Positions 52,849 to 60,686 of a stretch of DNA of 64,000 nucleotides are shown here, in pieces; positions within the stretch are counted from its first letter, which is position 1; each line of letters begins with the position of its first letter. Both the position numbers and the translations under genes were made by a program. The notes beneath the pieces were generated by a model. It was not told the DNA's origin. It searched no databases and was given only the letters and a program-made list of their open reading frames with translations. Source of the DNA: CAYSCZ01 sp051155775 (GTDB lineage: Bacteria > Bacteroidota > Bacteroidia > Cytophagales > Cyclobacteriaceae); NCBI GenBank assembly GCA_051155775.1, contig DAXETV010000028.1, positions 53,789 to 117,788 of the forward strand, read 5' to 3'.

Positions 52849-53987
52849 AAATAGGAATAGTGTGCTACCCAACATATGGAGGTAGCGGAGTAGTAGCTAC
52901 CGAACTGGGTAAAGGGCTGGCCAAAGAAGGGCATCAGGTTCATTTTATCACTTATTCTCAACCCACACGGCTTGATTATTTCTCACAGAACCTGTTTTAT
53001 CATGAAGTTGGTATCAAAACATATCCACTTTTTCAATATCCACCTTATGAACTGGCTTTAGCCAGTAAGATGGTAAATGTCGTTGAATTTGAAGCACTGG
53101 ATCTATTACATGTTCACTATGCAATTCCCCATGCATCGGCGGCTTTTATGGCTAAACAAATATTAGCCAGTAGAGGCAGAAATATACCCGTTATAACGAC
53201 ACTTCATGGTACTGATATCACCCTGGTAGGAAAAGATCCGTCTTATGAACCGGTTGTAACTTTCTCTATTAATAATTCTGACGGTGTAACAGCAGTATCT
53301 GAAGATCTTAAAAATGATACTTATGATATTTTTGATATAACCACCGACATTAAGGTGATCCCCAATTTCATTGATCTGGGAAGGTTTAAAAAACAAAAAA
53401 AAGACCATTTTAAAAAGGCTATATGCCCGCATGATGAAAAGCTGATTATTCATACCTCTAATTTTAGGAAGGTAAAGCGCGTTCAGGATGTCCTGGAAAT
53501 CTTTAAAAGGGTAAGAAATGTAGTCCCCTCAAAATTACTTTTGATTGGTGATGGGCCCGAGCGCTCAGGAATAGAAAAGTTATCCAGGCAATTAGAAGTC
53601 GATTACGATACCAGGTTCTTGGGTAAATTGGAAACAGTAGAGGAAGTACTATCGGTTGCGGATTTATTCATAATGCCCTCTGAAAAAGAAAGTTTTGGAT
53701 TAGCCGCGCTTGAAGCCATGGCCTGTGAGGTCCCTGTGATATCATCCAATGCCGGTGGATTACCAGAGCTAAATATCAATAATTTATCCGGGTATGTTTG
53801 TGAAATAGGAGATATTGAGGGCATGGCAGAAAAATCAATAAAAATTTTAGATGATAAAAATCTGGATACATTCAAAAAAGGCGCCTTAATGAGGGCGAAG
53901 GAATTTGATATAAATAGAGTTTTGCCTTTGTATGAAGATTTTTACAATGAGATACTGGCAACTAAGAAAACTGTAGTAACTGCCTAA
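52845..53987 (+). CDS. bshA: BshA, N-acetyl-alpha-D-glucosaminyl L-malate synthase
   Basis: BshA joins GlcNAc from UDP-GlcNAc to L-malate, the first step in bacillithiol synthesis. The 380-residue GT-B glycosyltransferase (GT4 family) starts KIGIVCYPTYGGSGVVATEL, has HVHYAIPHASAAF and TTLHGTDITLVGKDPS, and the nucleotide-sugar motif EKESFGLAALEAMACEVPVI (as EKESFGLAALEAM and CEVPVI). Those motifs together mark BshA among related glycosyltransferases. bshB and bshC are not in the window. The start overlaps the preceding fusion gene by 4 bp, so they are translated together. Secure. Confidence 0.93.
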   Translation: MKIGIVCYPTYGGSGVVATELGKGLAKEGHQVHFITYSQPTRLDYFSQNLFYHEVGIKTYPLFQYPPYELALASKMVNVVEFEALDLLHVHYAIPHASAAFMAKQILASRGRNIPVITTLHGTDITLVGKDPSYEPVVTFSINNSDGVTAVSEDLKNDTYDIFDITTDIKVIPNFIDLGRFKKQKKDHFKKAICPHDEKLIIHTSNFRKVKRVQDVLEIFKRVRNVVPSKLLLIGDGPERSGIEKLSRQLEVDYDTRFLGKLETVEEVLSVADLFIMPSEKESFGLAALEAMACEVPVISSNAGGLPELNINNLSGYVCEIGDIEGMAEKSIKILDDKNLDTFKKGALMRAKEFDINRVLPLYEDFYNEILATKKTVVTA

Positions 53988-54010
53988 GCAATAAACATCT
54001 GCCAATATTA

Positions 54011-54038
54011 TTTGTATTCATATTTACGGTTATTTTTG
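54011..54038 (+). promoter_or_regulatory. Promoter candidate of fatty acid hydroxylase gene
   Basis: TTTG (54011-54014) and TATTTTTG (54031-54038) fit the -33 and -7 consensus of Bacteroidota sigma factors, with a 16 bp spacer, slightly shorter than usual. The ATG at 54056 would be preceded by a leader of about 10 nt. Confidence 0.5.
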
Positions 54039-54055
54039 TTTCAAAATTTTAGACT

Positions 54056-54670
54056 ATGGCAAATATCACTACTCCTCATCACAAAGGCACTAAAAGATTA
54101 TTTGATAACCAAATATTAGAAAGCCTAACACGCACGCATATACTATTTCCGCTTTCAATCTATACAATGATTTCCGCGGTTTGTGTTTATATTGGAATAG
54201 CAAACTTCGGTCTTACCGTATTGAATATAGTGGCCCTATTCATAGCTGGTTTTATGTCCTTTACATTGATCGAATATATCATGCATAGGTTTGTATTTCA
54301 TATGAAGCCAGATACCCCGAAGAAAGAGAAAATTTCATATACCATCCATGGTGTCCATCATGATTACCCAAAGGATAAGGACCGATTAGCTATGCCCATT
54401 CCGTTAAGCATCTTATTATCAGCGGTATTTTATTTTTTATTCGATTTTATAATGGGTGATTATGCACTAGGATTCTTACCAGGTTTTCTAATGGGTTATA
54501 CAGCCTATCTTGGTGTTCATTATTCTGTTCATGCCTTCAGACCGCCCAATAACTTCCTTAAGATATTATGGGTACATCACGGAATACACCATTACAAAGA
54601 TCCTGAACACGCTTTTGGCGTATCATCTCCTTTTTGGGATTTAATCTTTGGATCAATGCCTAAAAAATAA
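54056..54670 (+). CDS. Fatty acid hydroxylase (sterol desaturase superfamily)
   Basis: A 204-residue membrane di-iron enzyme. The histidine clusters EYIMHRFVFHM, HGVHHDYPKD, HYSVHAF and WVHHGIHHYKDPEHAFG match the fatty acid 2-hydroxylase group of this superfamily, and there are about four hydrophobic helices. It likely hydroxylates fatty acids of sphingolipids, ornithine lipids or sulfonolipids, which are common in Bacteroidota; the lipid is not known here. An exact TATTTTTG promoter element precedes it. It sits alone between bshA and the VWA gene. Confidence 0.85.
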   Translation: MANITTPHHKGTKRLFDNQILESLTRTHILFPLSIYTMISAVCVYIGIANFGLTVLNIVALFIAGFMSFTLIEYIMHRFVFHMKPDTPKKEKISYTIHGVHHDYPKDKDRLAMPIPLSILLSAVFYFLFDFIMGDYALGFLPGFLMGYTAYLGVHYSVHAFRPPNNFLKILWVHHGIHHYKDPEHAFGVSSPFWDLIFGSMPKK

Positions 54671-54711
54671 ATTACCTGTACTTAAAAAATGATCCTGGTC
54701 TCTTGAAGTTT

Positions 54712-54719
54712 TATCTTTG
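54712..54719 (+). promoter_or_regulatory. Candidate -7 element upstream of the VWA operon
   Basis: TATCTTTG matches TAnnTTTG but is 158 bp before the ATG at 54877 and has no clear partner at -33. If used, the transcript would carry a long leader that includes the palindrome ATATTTTAAAATAT near 54740-54760. Confidence 0.3.
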
Positions 54720-54876
54720 GAATTAGACTTTTGGTTTTTGATATTTTAAAATATTCAAGAAAAACCTTTGTCGATCCAGTCGTGTTCTTAGGATGAGCCT
54801 GGAAATATAATTTTAATTTAATGATATTGTCAGCGCATCATCTCGTATAACCTCAAAACGTAACGAAACGCTCATC

Positions 54877-55974
54877 ATGTTAGGACATCGTTTCTCTAAA
54901 TATATACCACAGCAGAGTCAGCAGAAATCAACTTTTGAGAATTTACTTGATATCTTTCTACAACTAATGGTCATTACATCAGGTGATATCAATGAAACTA
55001 TCTCATGGATGACTGAACTTGACAGGCAATACAACTTAACAAATGACGAATATGGAATTGGGGATTTTATAGAAGATTTAAAGAAAAAAGGATATATAAC
55101 TGAAGACAATAAATCCGGAGAAATACATATGTCCTCCAAAACCGAGCAAACCATTCGGAAGAATGCTTTGGAAGAAATATTTGGAAAGTTAAAAAAATCC
55201 GGCAAAGGGAATCACAGAACAAATTACACGGGTCCTGGAAATGAAAGATCAACAGATAAAAGGGACTTCCAATTTGGTGATGCCCCCGATCAAATCTCCA
55301 TGACGGATTCCATACGAAATGCTCAGATCAATCACGGATATAGTAATTTTTTTTTAACCGAGCATGATTTGGAAGTTTATGAGGAAGAATTTTTGACTCA
55401 AACTTCAACAGTGTTGATGATAGACATCAGTCATTCGATGATCCTTTATGGTGAAGACCGCATTACGCCGGCTAAGAAAGTAGCGATGGCTCTATCTGAA
55501 TTAATCACTACCCGCTATCCTAAAGATACTTTGGATGTTCTGGTGTTTGGGAATGATGCATGGCAAATAGAAATAAAAGACCTTCCTTATCTTAAAGTAG
55601 GGCCATACCATACCAACACAGTTGCCGGGCTAGAGTTAGCTATGGATATCCTGAGAAAAAGAAAAACACAAAACAAACAGGTATTTATGATTACAGATGG
55701 TAAGCCTACCTGTTTGAAACAGGGGATAAAATACTATAAAAACAGTTTTGGACTCGATCCAAAAATTATCAATAAAACACTCAATCTGGCAGGACAATTT
55801 AGAAAACAAAAAATACCCATTACCACCTTTATGATTGCTTCAGACCCTTACCTGAAACAATTTGTAAGAGAATTTACTGAGGCAAACAACGGTAATGCTT
55901 ACTATTCAGACCTGCAAGGACTAGGTCACCTCATTTTCGAAGACTACAAAAAAAACAGAAGAAAAAACTTTTAG
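54877..55974 (+). CDS. VWA-domain protein, partner of MoxR-like ATPase
   Basis: A 365-residue cytoplasmic protein without signal or membrane segment. A helical N-terminal part (about 1-170) precedes a VWA domain whose metal-binding MIDAS is complete: DISHS (Asp183, Ser185, Ser187), a central Thr in HTNTVAGLELAM and Asp274 in ITDGKP. VWA proteins paired with MoxR ATPases help insert metals or assemble complexes, as in RavA-ViaA and CoxD/E systems. It is the first of four closely spaced genes (6, 9 and 2 bp gaps). The client protein is unknown. Confidence 0.88.
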   Translation: MLGHRFSKYIPQQSQQKSTFENLLDIFLQLMVITSGDINETISWMTELDRQYNLTNDEYGIGDFIEDLKKKGYITEDNKSGEIHMSSKTEQTIRKNALEEIFGKLKKSGKGNHRTNYTGPGNERSTDKRDFQFGDAPDQISMTDSIRNAQINHGYSNFFLTEHDLEVYEEEFLTQTSTVLMIDISHSMILYGEDRITPAKKVAMALSELITTRYPKDTLDVLVFGNDAWQIEIKDLPYLKVGPYHTNTVAGLELAMDILRKRKTQNKQVFMITDGKPTCLKQGIKYYKNSFGLDPKIINKTLNLAGQFRKQKIPITTFMIASDPYLKQFVREFTEANNGNAYYSDLQGLGHLIFEDYKKNRRKNF

Positions 55975-55980
55975 TAATTC

Positions 55981-57501
55981 ATGGATTATCGGGATTTACC
56001 ATCATCGAGGCTTTTACGCCTTCATACGGTAGGTGAGTTGAAAAAAATCAACTACAAACACATACCCATTAAAGAGGAATTAAGAAAAAATCTGATAGAT
56101 AAATTAAAGGCAAAGAAAGATGTGTTTGAAGGCATATGGGGATATGAAGATACCGTCATACCTGATCTTCAAAGGGCAATTCTTGCAAGGCACAATATTA
56201 ACTTTCTCGGGCTTAGAGGCCAGGCAAAGACTAAGATTGCGCGAATGATGATCCATTTATTAGATGAATATATACCGATCGTAAAAGGATCGGAACTAAA
56301 TGATGATCCTTTAGAACCCTTATCAAGATATGCTAAAGACCAAATCAAGGAACATGGAGACGACACACCCATTGAATGGTTACACAGATCAAAGCGATAT
56401 ACAGAGAAACTAGCCACGCCTGATGTTACTATTGCTGATTTATTAGGAGATGTTGATCCGATTAAAGCAGCATCATTAAAATTACCATACTCAGATGAAC
56501 GTGTTTTACACTATGGATTGATCCCAAGATCACACCGGGGCATCTTTGTGATCAATGAGTTGCCCGACCTCCAGGCCAGAATTCAGGTAGCCTTATTTAA
56601 CATATTGCAGGAAGGCGATATCCAGATAAGAGGTTTTAAACTATGGCTACCCCTAGATATTCAATTTGTATTTACCGCTAATCCCGAAGACTACACAAAT
56701 AGAGGAAGCATTGTAACACCATTAAAAGATCGAATTGATAGCCAAATCATTACACACTATCCAAAGAATATTGAGATAGGTAAAAAGATTACCCATCAGG
56801 AAGCCAAAATTAAGGAAGAGCAGCGAAAGATGGTCTATGTTAATGAATTAGCCAGTGATCTTATCGAACAAATAGCTGTGGAGGCACGGAATAGTGAATA
56901 TGTAGATGCTAAAAGTGGGGTGTCAGCGAGGCTGACCATTTCCGCATATGAAAATTTAGTCAGTGCCGCTGAGAGAAGAGCATTACTAAACAGTGAAGCT
57001 AACACAAATATCAGAATGTCTGATTTCACGGGATTAATCCCTTCCGTAACGGGAAAAGTAGAATTAGTATATGAAGGTGAGCAGGAAGGCCCGGGTATTG
57101 TTGCGCAAAATCTCATAGGCAAAGCGATCCGGACACAATTTTTAAGCTATTTCCCCGATCCGGAAACCAGCAGAAAAAAGAAAGACAAGCCAAACCCGTA
57201 TAAAAAAATTACTGATTGGTTCGAAGAAGGAAATGTTGTGGATTTAATGAACGATCAATCCGGTGGGTCATACAAAAAAGCGTTAGAGAAAGTTCCAGGT
57301 CTAAACCAACTCATTGAAAAATATCATAAAACCAATGACAACACGCTTAAACTTTTTTTAATGGAGTTTGCTTTGCACGGATTGGCTGAATTTAGTATGT
57401 TGAGCAAACATAATTTAGAGCGGGGAACACAGTTCAAAGATTTATTAAGTAGTATGTTTAACATCCCCGAAAGTGATAGTGATTTAGAAGATTTTAAATA
57501 A
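55981..57501 (+). CDS. MoxR/Mg-chelatase-type AAA+ ATPase
   Basis: A 506-residue AAA+ protein. The nucleotide loop is GLRGQAKT (77-84), in which Ala replaces the last Gly of the usual GxxxxGK[ST]; Walker B is in GIFVINELPDLQARIQ, and FTANPEDYTNRGSIVTPLKD with DRIDSQIITHYP gives sensor 1 and the arginine-finger region. The C-terminal lid is followed by an extra acidic tail. It likely works with the VWA protein encoded directly before it, converting ATP energy into assembly of an unknown client (inference from the MoxR-VWA family). Third gene of the operon follows after 9 bp. Confidence 0.88.
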   Translation: MDYRDLPSSRLLRLHTVGELKKINYKHIPIKEELRKNLIDKLKAKKDVFEGIWGYEDTVIPDLQRAILARHNINFLGLRGQAKTKIARMMIHLLDEYIPIVKGSELNDDPLEPLSRYAKDQIKEHGDDTPIEWLHRSKRYTEKLATPDVTIADLLGDVDPIKAASLKLPYSDERVLHYGLIPRSHRGIFVINELPDLQARIQVALFNILQEGDIQIRGFKLWLPLDIQFVFTANPEDYTNRGSIVTPLKDRIDSQIITHYPKNIEIGKKITHQEAKIKEEQRKMVYVNELASDLIEQIAVEARNSEYVDAKSGVSARLTISAYENLVSAAERRALLNSEANTNIRMSDFTGLIPSVTGKVELVYEGEQEGPGIVAQNLIGKAIRTQFLSYFPDPETSRKKKDKPNPYKKITDWFEEGNVVDLMNDQSGGSYKKALEKVPGLNQLIEKYHKTNDNTLKLFLMEFALHGLAEFSMLSKHNLERGTQFKDLLSSMFNIPESDSDLEDFK

Positions 57502-57510
57502 ATATACATC

Positions 57511-58161
57511 ATGACCCTTCCTGAATTTAAAAGATTGGTGAAGAAGGGTGAGAATGATAAGCTTGAGTTTAAAAGAAAAATTGCACATCCTGATAAAATT
57601 TTAAGGGAGTTTATAGCTTTTGCTAATACTGAGGGAGGACAAATACTTGTGGGTGTGGAAGATTCAGGCAAAATCATGGGCCTAAAATATCCGGATGAGG
57701 ATAATTTTTTGATGAAAAAAGCTATTGATGATCTATGCAGGCCTGTATTAGACTATCAAACTGATATTATTCCATTAAATGAATCCCTATCCGTAATAGC
57801 CTATACAATAAAACCAAGTAAAAAAAAGCCACATTATATAAAAATTAATGGTGGTAATTCGGGTAAGGCATATATTCGACTACATGATAAAAGTGTTCAG
57901 GCCAGTTCTGAGATGAAAGAAATTTTAAAAAGGTCAATGAGCACCAGAGGTATAAAAATACGTATCGGTCACCATGAAAAACTTCTTTTTTCCTACCTTG
58001 AGCAAAACAAATACATCACTATAAAACAGTATGCTGAATTGGCAAACATCAAAAAAAGAGAGGCTTCCCGAAAGCTAATACTTATGGTATTGGCCAAGGT
58101 TGTTAAAATTCTCCCAAAAGAGAATCAAGATTTTTATGAATTAGTAGCGCACATCGAATAA
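57511..58161 (+). CDS. AlbA_2 (Schlafen-type) putative DNA-binding protein
   Basis: A 216-residue protein with an N-terminal AlbA_2 domain (about 5-125): GENDKLEFKRKIAHPDKI, then FIAFANTEGGQILVGVEDSG and KAYIRLHDKSVQASS. This domain occurs in bacterial regulators annotated as ATP-dependent DNA-binding proteins and in the catalytic core of Schlafen nucleases; no catalytic acidic triad could be confirmed. A winged-helix-like C-terminus (about 150-216, YAELANIKKREASRKLIL) follows. It could be a regulator of the operon or a partner nuclease; the function is open. Confidence 0.75.
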   Translation: MTLPEFKRLVKKGENDKLEFKRKIAHPDKILREFIAFANTEGGQILVGVEDSGKIMGLKYPDEDNFLMKKAIDDLCRPVLDYQTDIIPLNESLSVIAYTIKPSKKKPHYIKINGGNSGKAYIRLHDKSVQASSEMKEILKRSMSTRGIKIRIGHHEKLLFSYLEQNKYITIKQYAELANIKKREASRKLILMVLAKVVKILPKENQDFYELVAHIE

Positions 58162-58163
58162 AA

Positions 58164-59498
58164 ATGGGAAAAAGAAAAGAAAAGAAAATATTTGTATTAG
58201 ACACTTCTGTCATCCTGTATTCTCATGATTCAATTTTAAACTTTGAGGAGCATGACATCGGCTTGCCCATAACTGTGCTGGAGGAACTGGATCAATTCAA
58301 AAAGGGTAATGACACTAAAAACTTTGAAGCAAGGGAATTCATCCGGTTAATGGATAGCCTATCGGAAAGCCACATGCTCCAGGAATGGATCCCACTAAAC
58401 GGAAGAGCTAAAGGAAAGATAAAAGTATTGATGGATACCGATAGTGAGTTAAATGCACAGAAAATATTCAATGACCATAAGAATGATCATAAAATATTAG
58501 ATGCAGCGCTCGCACTTAAGGAGCAGGAAAAAGGGAGAAAGGTCATTCTGGTTACCAAAGACATTAATCTGCGACTGAAAGCCAAAAGCCTTGATTTGCA
58601 AGCTGAGGATTATGAAACAGGTAAGATTAAAAATGTCAGCTCATTATTTACCGGCAAATCCGAAATTGATGATATCTCCCCAGAAATTATTAATACACTG
58701 TTTAAAGAAGGTACGATAGATAAAAAAGAGATCTTTGGAAGAAAAAAAGGTGTTTGCAACAACTATTATATCCTAAAAAGCAATAAGAACTCGTGCCTAG
58801 CTTATTACAACTCAGAAAATAAATCCGTTGACTTAGTAGAAAAGCGGAGCATATATGGCATCAAACCTCGAAATGCAGAACAAACATTCGCAATACATGC
58901 GATGCTAAATCCATCAGTAAAACTGGTTAGCATAAATGGCGTAGCGGGTACAGGTAAAACATTGCTTGCTTTAGCTTCTGCTCTTGAGCAAAGAAGGGCC
59001 TTTAAACAAATATATTTAGCCAGGCCCATCGTTCCTTTAAGCAACAAAGACATAGGCTATTTACCGGGGGATATCAAATCCAAATTAAATCCCTATATGG
59101 AGCCTTTATGGGATAACCTGAAATTCATTCAAAACCAATTTAATGAATCCGATAAAGAATTCACCAGGATAACGGAAATGGTTAACCAGGAAAAGTTACT
59201 AATTACACCCCTGGCTTATATTAGAGGACGTAGCTTGTCAAATGTTTTCTTTATTGTTGATGAAGCGCAAAACCTAACGCCCCATGAAGTGAAGACTATT
59301 ATAACCCGTGCGGGAGATAATACCAAAATTGCATTTACCGGGGATATCTATCAAATAGACACCCCGTATCTGGATTCACAGAGTAACGGCCTGTCCTATT
59401 TAATTGACAGGATACAAAATCATCCGACATATGCTCATATAACACTGGAGAAAGGAGAACGTTCCGAGCTGGCTAATCTGGCAAATGAATTATTATAA
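58164..59498 (+). CDS. PIN-domain PhoH-like protein (PhoH2 type)
   Basis: A 444-residue fusion. The N-terminal PIN nuclease domain (about 8-160) has FVLDTSVILYSHDS, TVLEELDQFKKG and DHKILDAALA with metal-binding acidic residues. The C-terminal PhoH ATPase has Walker A GVAGTGKT (259-266), Walker B FFIVDEAQNLTPHEVK and GDIYQIDTPYLDSQSNGL (split GDIYQIDTPYL and DSQSNGL). PIN-PhoH proteins are RNA helicase/nucleases in other bacteria (family knowledge). Start ATG follows 2 bp after the AlbA_2 gene. It converges on recA with a 5 bp gap. Confidence 0.9.
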   Translation: MGKRKEKKIFVLDTSVILYSHDSILNFEEHDIGLPITVLEELDQFKKGNDTKNFEAREFIRLMDSLSESHMLQEWIPLNGRAKGKIKVLMDTDSELNAQKIFNDHKNDHKILDAALALKEQEKGRKVILVTKDINLRLKAKSLDLQAEDYETGKIKNVSSLFTGKSEIDDISPEIINTLFKEGTIDKKEIFGRKKGVCNNYYILKSNKNSCLAYYNSENKSVDLVEKRSIYGIKPRNAEQTFAIHAMLNPSVKLVSINGVAGTGKTLLALASALEQRRAFKQIYLARPIVPLSNKDIGYLPGDIKSKLNPYMEPLWDNLKFIQNQFNESDKEFTRITEMVNQEKLLITPLAYIRGRSLSNVFFIVDEAQNLTPHEVKTIITRAGDNTKIAFTGDIYQIDTPYLDSQSNGLSYLIDRIQNHPTYAHITLEKGERSELANLANELL

Positions 59499-59503
59499 AT
59501 GTT

Positions 59504-60499
59504 TTATTTATTGATTTGCTCTTTTATTTTCTTTTCGAGCTCTTCTAACAATTCTGGATTATCATTGATCAGAACTTTCACGGCGTCGCGGCCTTGTCCC
59601 AACTTGTTGCCTTCATAAGAATACCAGCTCCCCGATTTTTTGATCACATTCAACTCAACACCCAGGTCAATTATTTCTCCTACTTTTGATATACCTTCTC
59701 CATACATAATATCAAACTCCACTACCTTGAAAGGAGGCGCAACCTTGTTTTTAACTACCTTCACCCTGGTTCTGTTGCCTAAAATATTGTCCGGGCCTTC
59801 TTTGATTTGACCTAGTCTTCTGATATCCAGACGTAGGGATGCGTAAAATTTTAGAGCATTCCCGCCTGTGGTTGTTTCGGGATTTCCAAACATAACGCCA
59901 ATTTTCTCCCTTAGTTGGTTAATAAAAATACAAGAGCACCCGGTTTTATTTATTGTTCCTGTAAGTTTTCTTAAAGCTTGTGACATTAATCTTGCCTGAA
60001 GGCCCATTTTACTATCGCCCATCTCTCCTTCAAGTTCACCTTTAGGCACCAATGCTGCTACTGAATCAACGACGATAATATCAATAGCCCCTGATCGGAT
60101 TAGATGTTCAGTAATTTCAAGAGCCTGCTCACCATTATCTGGCTGAGAGATAAGCAAATTTTCTGTGTCTATTCCTAATTTTTCCGCATAAGTCTTGTCA
60201 AATGCGTGCTCAGCATCAATAAATGCAGCCAATCCCCCTTTTTTTTGAGCCTCTGCTATACAATGCATGGATAATGTCGTTTTCCCTGAAGATTCCGGGC
60301 CATAGATCTCGATGATTCGTCCTCGAGGGATTCCTCCAACACCTAAAGCTATATCAAGGCCCAAAGACCCTGTGGATATGACTGGCACATCAATTACCTT
60401 ATTGTCACTTAGTTTCATAATAGTGCCCTTGCCATATGTTTTTTCAAGCTTATCTATGGTCAGCTGAAGCGCTTTTTGTTTTTCGGTTTGTTCGCTCAT
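59504..60499 (-). CDS. recA: Recombinase RecA
   Basis: RecA pairs homologous DNA and drives strand exchange. The 331-residue protein has Walker A GPESSGKT (67-74), the Walker B VDSVAALVP, the L1/L2 loops (EGEMGDSKMGLQARLMSQAL and the NQLREKIGVMFGNPETTTGG region, as NQLREKIGVMFGNP and ETTTGGNAL) and KVVKNKVAPPFK near the C-terminus. It is slightly shorter than E. coli RecA because of a short C-terminal tail. No LexA site was seen in the 187 bp upstream. It is transcribed on its own. Very secure. Confidence 0.97.
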   Translation of the reverse strand: MSEQTEKQKALQLTIDKLEKTYGKGTIMKLSDNKVIDVPVISTGSLGLDIALGVGGIPRGRIIEIYGPESSGKTTLSMHCIAEAQKKGGLAAFIDAEHAFDKTYAEKLGIDTENLLISQPDNGEQALEITEHLIRSGAIDIIVVDSVAALVPKGELEGEMGDSKMGLQARLMSQALRKLTGTINKTGCSCIFINQLREKIGVMFGNPETTTGGNALKFYASLRLDIRRLGQIKEGPDNILGNRTRVKVVKNKVAPPFKVVEFDIMYGEGISKVGEIIDLGVELNVIKKSGSWYSYEGNKLGQGRDAVKVLINDNPELLEELEKKIKEQINK

Positions 60500-60686
60500 T
60501 TTATTATAATTTAATTGCTACAGAATTAGGTTAAAAAGGGTTAAATAATAAATCCATAAGCTCATATTTATCTTATATCCGATGCTTTTTTTGTTAGTTT
60601 GAAAAAGTATCAACAGAATTATAAGACCTTTATATCAAATAAAATCAATATAGCTATTTTCGCAAACTAATTTTAAAAGTAATAAG

